The position numbers were made by a program, and so were the translations under genes. A stretch of 64,000 nucleotides of DNA from Hanleya hanleyi. Its lineage: Eukaryota; Mollusca; Polyplacophora; Lepidopleurida; Hanleyidae. Below are positions 61,001-64,000 of this stretch, piece after piece. The stretch spans positions 62,001 to 126,000 of the forward strand of contig JAVTVY010051539.1 in assembly GCA_036873755.1 (NCBI GenBank), in the 5' to 3' direction. How positions within the stretch are numbered: the stretch's first letter is position 1; every line of letters begins with the position of its first letter. Under the pieces are notes generated by a model. The model was not told the DNA's origin. It did not search any database and saw only the letters and a program-made list of their open reading frames with translations.

Positions 61001-62200
61001 AGGCAGCTGCTGGGAACAGGAAGTAACCTAAAGCTTTTACAAACCCTGATTTCTCATATTTACAATCCAAATTTGTTTTACTTGGGGCTTTAGAGCTGAA
61101 CAAGCTTTGCCTAATCTAGTTTTCATATCCATGGCACCATGACATGTAGACAACTTTCTAATGAGACTTGTAATTATAAATACATGTACATGTAGGCCTA
61201 CACTGTCATGATTATAGTCATATGCTTCTTGTGCGTATGACTACTCTTTATGGATATATGTACACGTACCATGTAATCTATAAATACATACCGGTATGTT
61301 AAATTTTACTATGTTTATCTTCAGTTAACCCTAGTAACTTACAGTGACCAACTTGGTTTTGTAAAAACACATGTATGTCATGTCGGATTTGTTGCTATAA
61401 CGATAAACAAATTAACTGTTTATTTACCAAACATGTTTTCCCTTGACTGTGGACACTGATGGAGGAATATTTACATGTACATATGCACGTCCAGTTATTG
61501 ATAGTACTAATAGGAAGGTTTTCCACCTTATCCCTTTCATTGGTCCCCGCTAAATTAGCTATTTGTCGAGATCCATGAAACCAACTGTCAGTTTGTCACA
61601 GTTTCAATCTTTCAAGATTTTAGCATTTGCACCAACATGCCCAATGGATCAGACTGGTTACAGTGTTCATGTTGAAATGTCATCATGGTAATATGGGAAT
61701 AGTAGATCTGGTACAATCTACATGTGCTCTAAACCTCTGCATAGTCAGGTATTTGTCCTATATATATGTACCAGCTGTAGACTAAAGCTGATTACATGCT
61801 GCCTAGTATCTACATGTCAGTTATTTGGTTGAATCTTTTCTGATTAATTACCTCTCGGGCATCAACTCCTCTAATTAATTTTCCACTGGCCACCCTGATT
61901 AACTATAAAGTAGTTTTGTATCTTTACTATAGGAATGTGAAGATACATGACCCTGCATTGAATTATAGCCTGTACACATTTGCATGTGAACTATTTTTGG
62001 AAAGTGTAACAGGTAGAAATAGAATGCTGGCATTTTCTTCTAGATCGAATATTGTCCTCCTAACACATGTGCATATGATAATTGTATATTTGTTTAGATA
62101 AGATGCTCCATATCTCCAATTTTCAAAACCGGAAAATCTCACCCAACAAAATACTGTACCAAATCTGAAATTTGATTGCAGTTGTTGGGGTGCATTATTT
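58080..62200. other. IQGAP intron 2, no supported features
   Basis: Several open frames of 60-121 codons (60071-60753) show no recognised domain and overlap one another in different frames. No defined repeat seen. Confidence 0.35.
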
Positions 62201-62219
62201 TAATCCGACTGAAAACATG

Positions 62220-63030
62220 GTCCTGGCTGACAGTGACGGTCAACAGTAAATACTGGTAAAAAAACCTGCAGCCCGATAGAAATCAGTATTCTTTGTCAAC
62301 AATGATGGTCCACCTAAATTTCTCACCTGACTATAGAAGCAGTGTTTTAGTCCAGAGGAAAACATTGGTTCTGGTTGACAATGATGGTCGACAGTATATT
62401 TCTTTGCCTCTACTATCGCAGTCTAATGGAAAGCATTGGTCCTGGTCGATAAAGACGGTCAACTATAAATTTCCCGTCCTATTCTTGCAGTGTTATAGTC
62501 TGAACTCTTGCAGTGTAATCGGTTCAAAGGAAAACATTGGTTCTGGTCGACAATAAATTTCTCACCCCCACTCAAATGAAAACATTTGTCCTGGTTGACA
62601 GTGATGGTTAACAATGAATTTCATGTTCCTACTCTTGCAGGAAATCAATGGTCCTTATCGAAAATGACAGTTGATGATAATTTTCTCACCCCTAGATTAT
62701 GTCACACAACTCATGAAGCAGTACAACACTCCCGGATAGTACAATAACTACATGTATGCAAACTGCAATGTATCCTGTTGTTAACAAGCTGTGAGTGGCT
62801 AATGCCCAAACATAACATGATACATGTATGCTAAGATTTCTATTATTCAAAAGTGGGAAAACTAACTGCTTCGAAGTTCTTGTTCACATGCAAGCCCAGT
62901 CAGTCCAGAGAAGAGAAGTTCTTGTTCACATGCAAGCCCAGTCAGTCCAGAGAAGAGACTAGAGCACTAGGCTACTTGATTTTATCCAAAGGAAAATATT
63001 GATGATGGTCGACAATACATTTCTTGTCCC
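62220..63030. repeat. Degenerate array of GGTTGACAATGATGGTCGAC
   Basis: Units of very roughly 90-100 bp contain AAAACATTGGTTCTGGTTGA, CAATGATGGTC and AATTTCTCACC, with strong decay. An exact 42-bp two-copy tandem (from GAAGTTCTTGTTCACATGCA at 62873 and 62915) is embedded. Confidence 0.7.
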
Positions 63031-63515
63031 TGCATCTCTCTCAACAAGTTTTAGACCCCGGACTTTGAAACTATGCGACCTTTTGCTGTCAGCTGTTTTA
63101 TACAACAACAAATGGATAACTGAATACTAATCGGTCAGTACAAGCTGACAAGAAAACTGTCCTTGTTTGCAGGTTTCCAGAGATACATGTACTTCTGTAG
63201 ACAATGAAGAGAGGGTTGAACAATAGCAAAACTCAGTAATGTAGATGCAAGAACTCAATTTGAAATGGTGACTTCATTGATTTATTAATTGTATATACAT
63301 ATTGCAGTGAGAATTACAAATAAGGAATCTTAGCTCTCTGTGTATGCCATCAGACATTCACTCGCTACCGCTATAGTATTTCTTCATTAAACAAATGTTG
63401 AGCAATACATGTACATGTAAATAAACTGGGCTGTATAAAGTATATTCCCACTTCTGGGTGAGCTACATGTAAAACTCTTATGAAACATAACAGTATATTC
63501 TTGATTTAAAGTGTA

Positions 63516-63625
63516 TTGATGTGAGGTGCCGAGGGAAGCTTTCCTGTAAAGTCATATGGTTGCTTTTAATTCAACAGGCATCATCAATTTTTCCAACTTC
63601 ATGCATATCACCCCAATTTCAATTA
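63516..63625 (+). repeat. Dispersed repeat shared with 19277-19392
   Basis: Same block as in PARP intron 3, GATGTGAGGTGCCGAGGGAA through TTCATGCATATCAC, same orientation. Sequence to the window end shows nothing else. Confidence 0.7.
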
Positions 63626-64000
63626 TTGTTCCATTGCTCCCTAGTGGTTGTCTGTACCTGGGACACACTAGGACCATTTTGGACACTTTTTGGAGAAAAG
63701 TATAACATATATTTTAGATTTTTTTGTATGATTAATATGTCTATAAATTCTTTTCTAGTTATGACTAGAGCGTACAGGATAACAAAAGTCAATAGCATAG
63801 AGTTTTGCAAAAAGTGAAAAATATCTCCATGCACCCCGATCTCCTACATTTGACAATCTTGAGAGCAATTTTGACTGAAGGGCCCTGAAACTTTGTCCCC
63901 ACCCCAGGGCTCTGTGCCTCACCCTGTACGTCATCTCACCACATAACCTATATATTCTGAAAGCTTACATCATTGTACACTCATGACATAGATCCATTAC

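Overview
The window is animal nuclear DNA. The genes have canonical GT-AG introns, coding density is low, and most of the sequence is transposon-derived or tandem repeat. The PARP12-like, FAM81-like and IQGAP genes, the frequent TACATGTA strings, and repeat styles such as arrays that begin with AGCTCATCTGG and runs of GTCCGTCGTCCGTCG point to a marine invertebrate. A mollusc such as a bivalve is my best guess; the phylum is an inference.

Layout. 1-737 is a 45-bp minisatellite. 745-7495 is bounded by a perfect 33-bp inverted repeat and AT-rich arrays, and holds a broken multi-exon gene on the + strand with BEN-domain-like segments. 7704-14430 is a tandem segmental duplication of promoter-like DNA, in two full units and a partial third. 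The third unit runs straight into a six-exon PARP12-like gene (14454-23536, +) encoding CCCH zinc fingers, two WWE domains and an ADP-ribosyltransferase domain. Its introns carry L1-type LINE remnants and small foldback elements. 24.4-29.3 kb holds two or three elements built around internal arrays with a 157-180 bp period. 30.3-37.6 kb is a FAM81-like coiled-coil gene on the - strand (four coding exons found, 3' end not found). 40.07 kb starts an IQGAP gene on the + strand, head to head with FAM81. Only its first two coding exons are in view (40070-40133 and 47491-47587), and the rest should lie beyond 64 kb. 47.6-64 kb is therefore mostly IQGAP intron 2, filled with foldback and CAG-ended elements, minisatellites and a tRNA-like hairpin.

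The three genes are ordinary conserved animal genes with no evident joint pathway. The PARP gene belongs to a family linked to RNA binding and antiviral stress responses, FAM81 is a coiled-coil protein, and IQGAP is a cytoskeletal scaffold. The unusual content is the repeat layer. Several elements can be defined to the base by target-site duplications, and some by an empty paralogous site within this same window. The most striking is a 1.0-kb foldback element, present twice, that carries about 22 copies of the palindromic decamer CCAC[A/G][C/T]GTGG and is flanked by 6-bp duplications.
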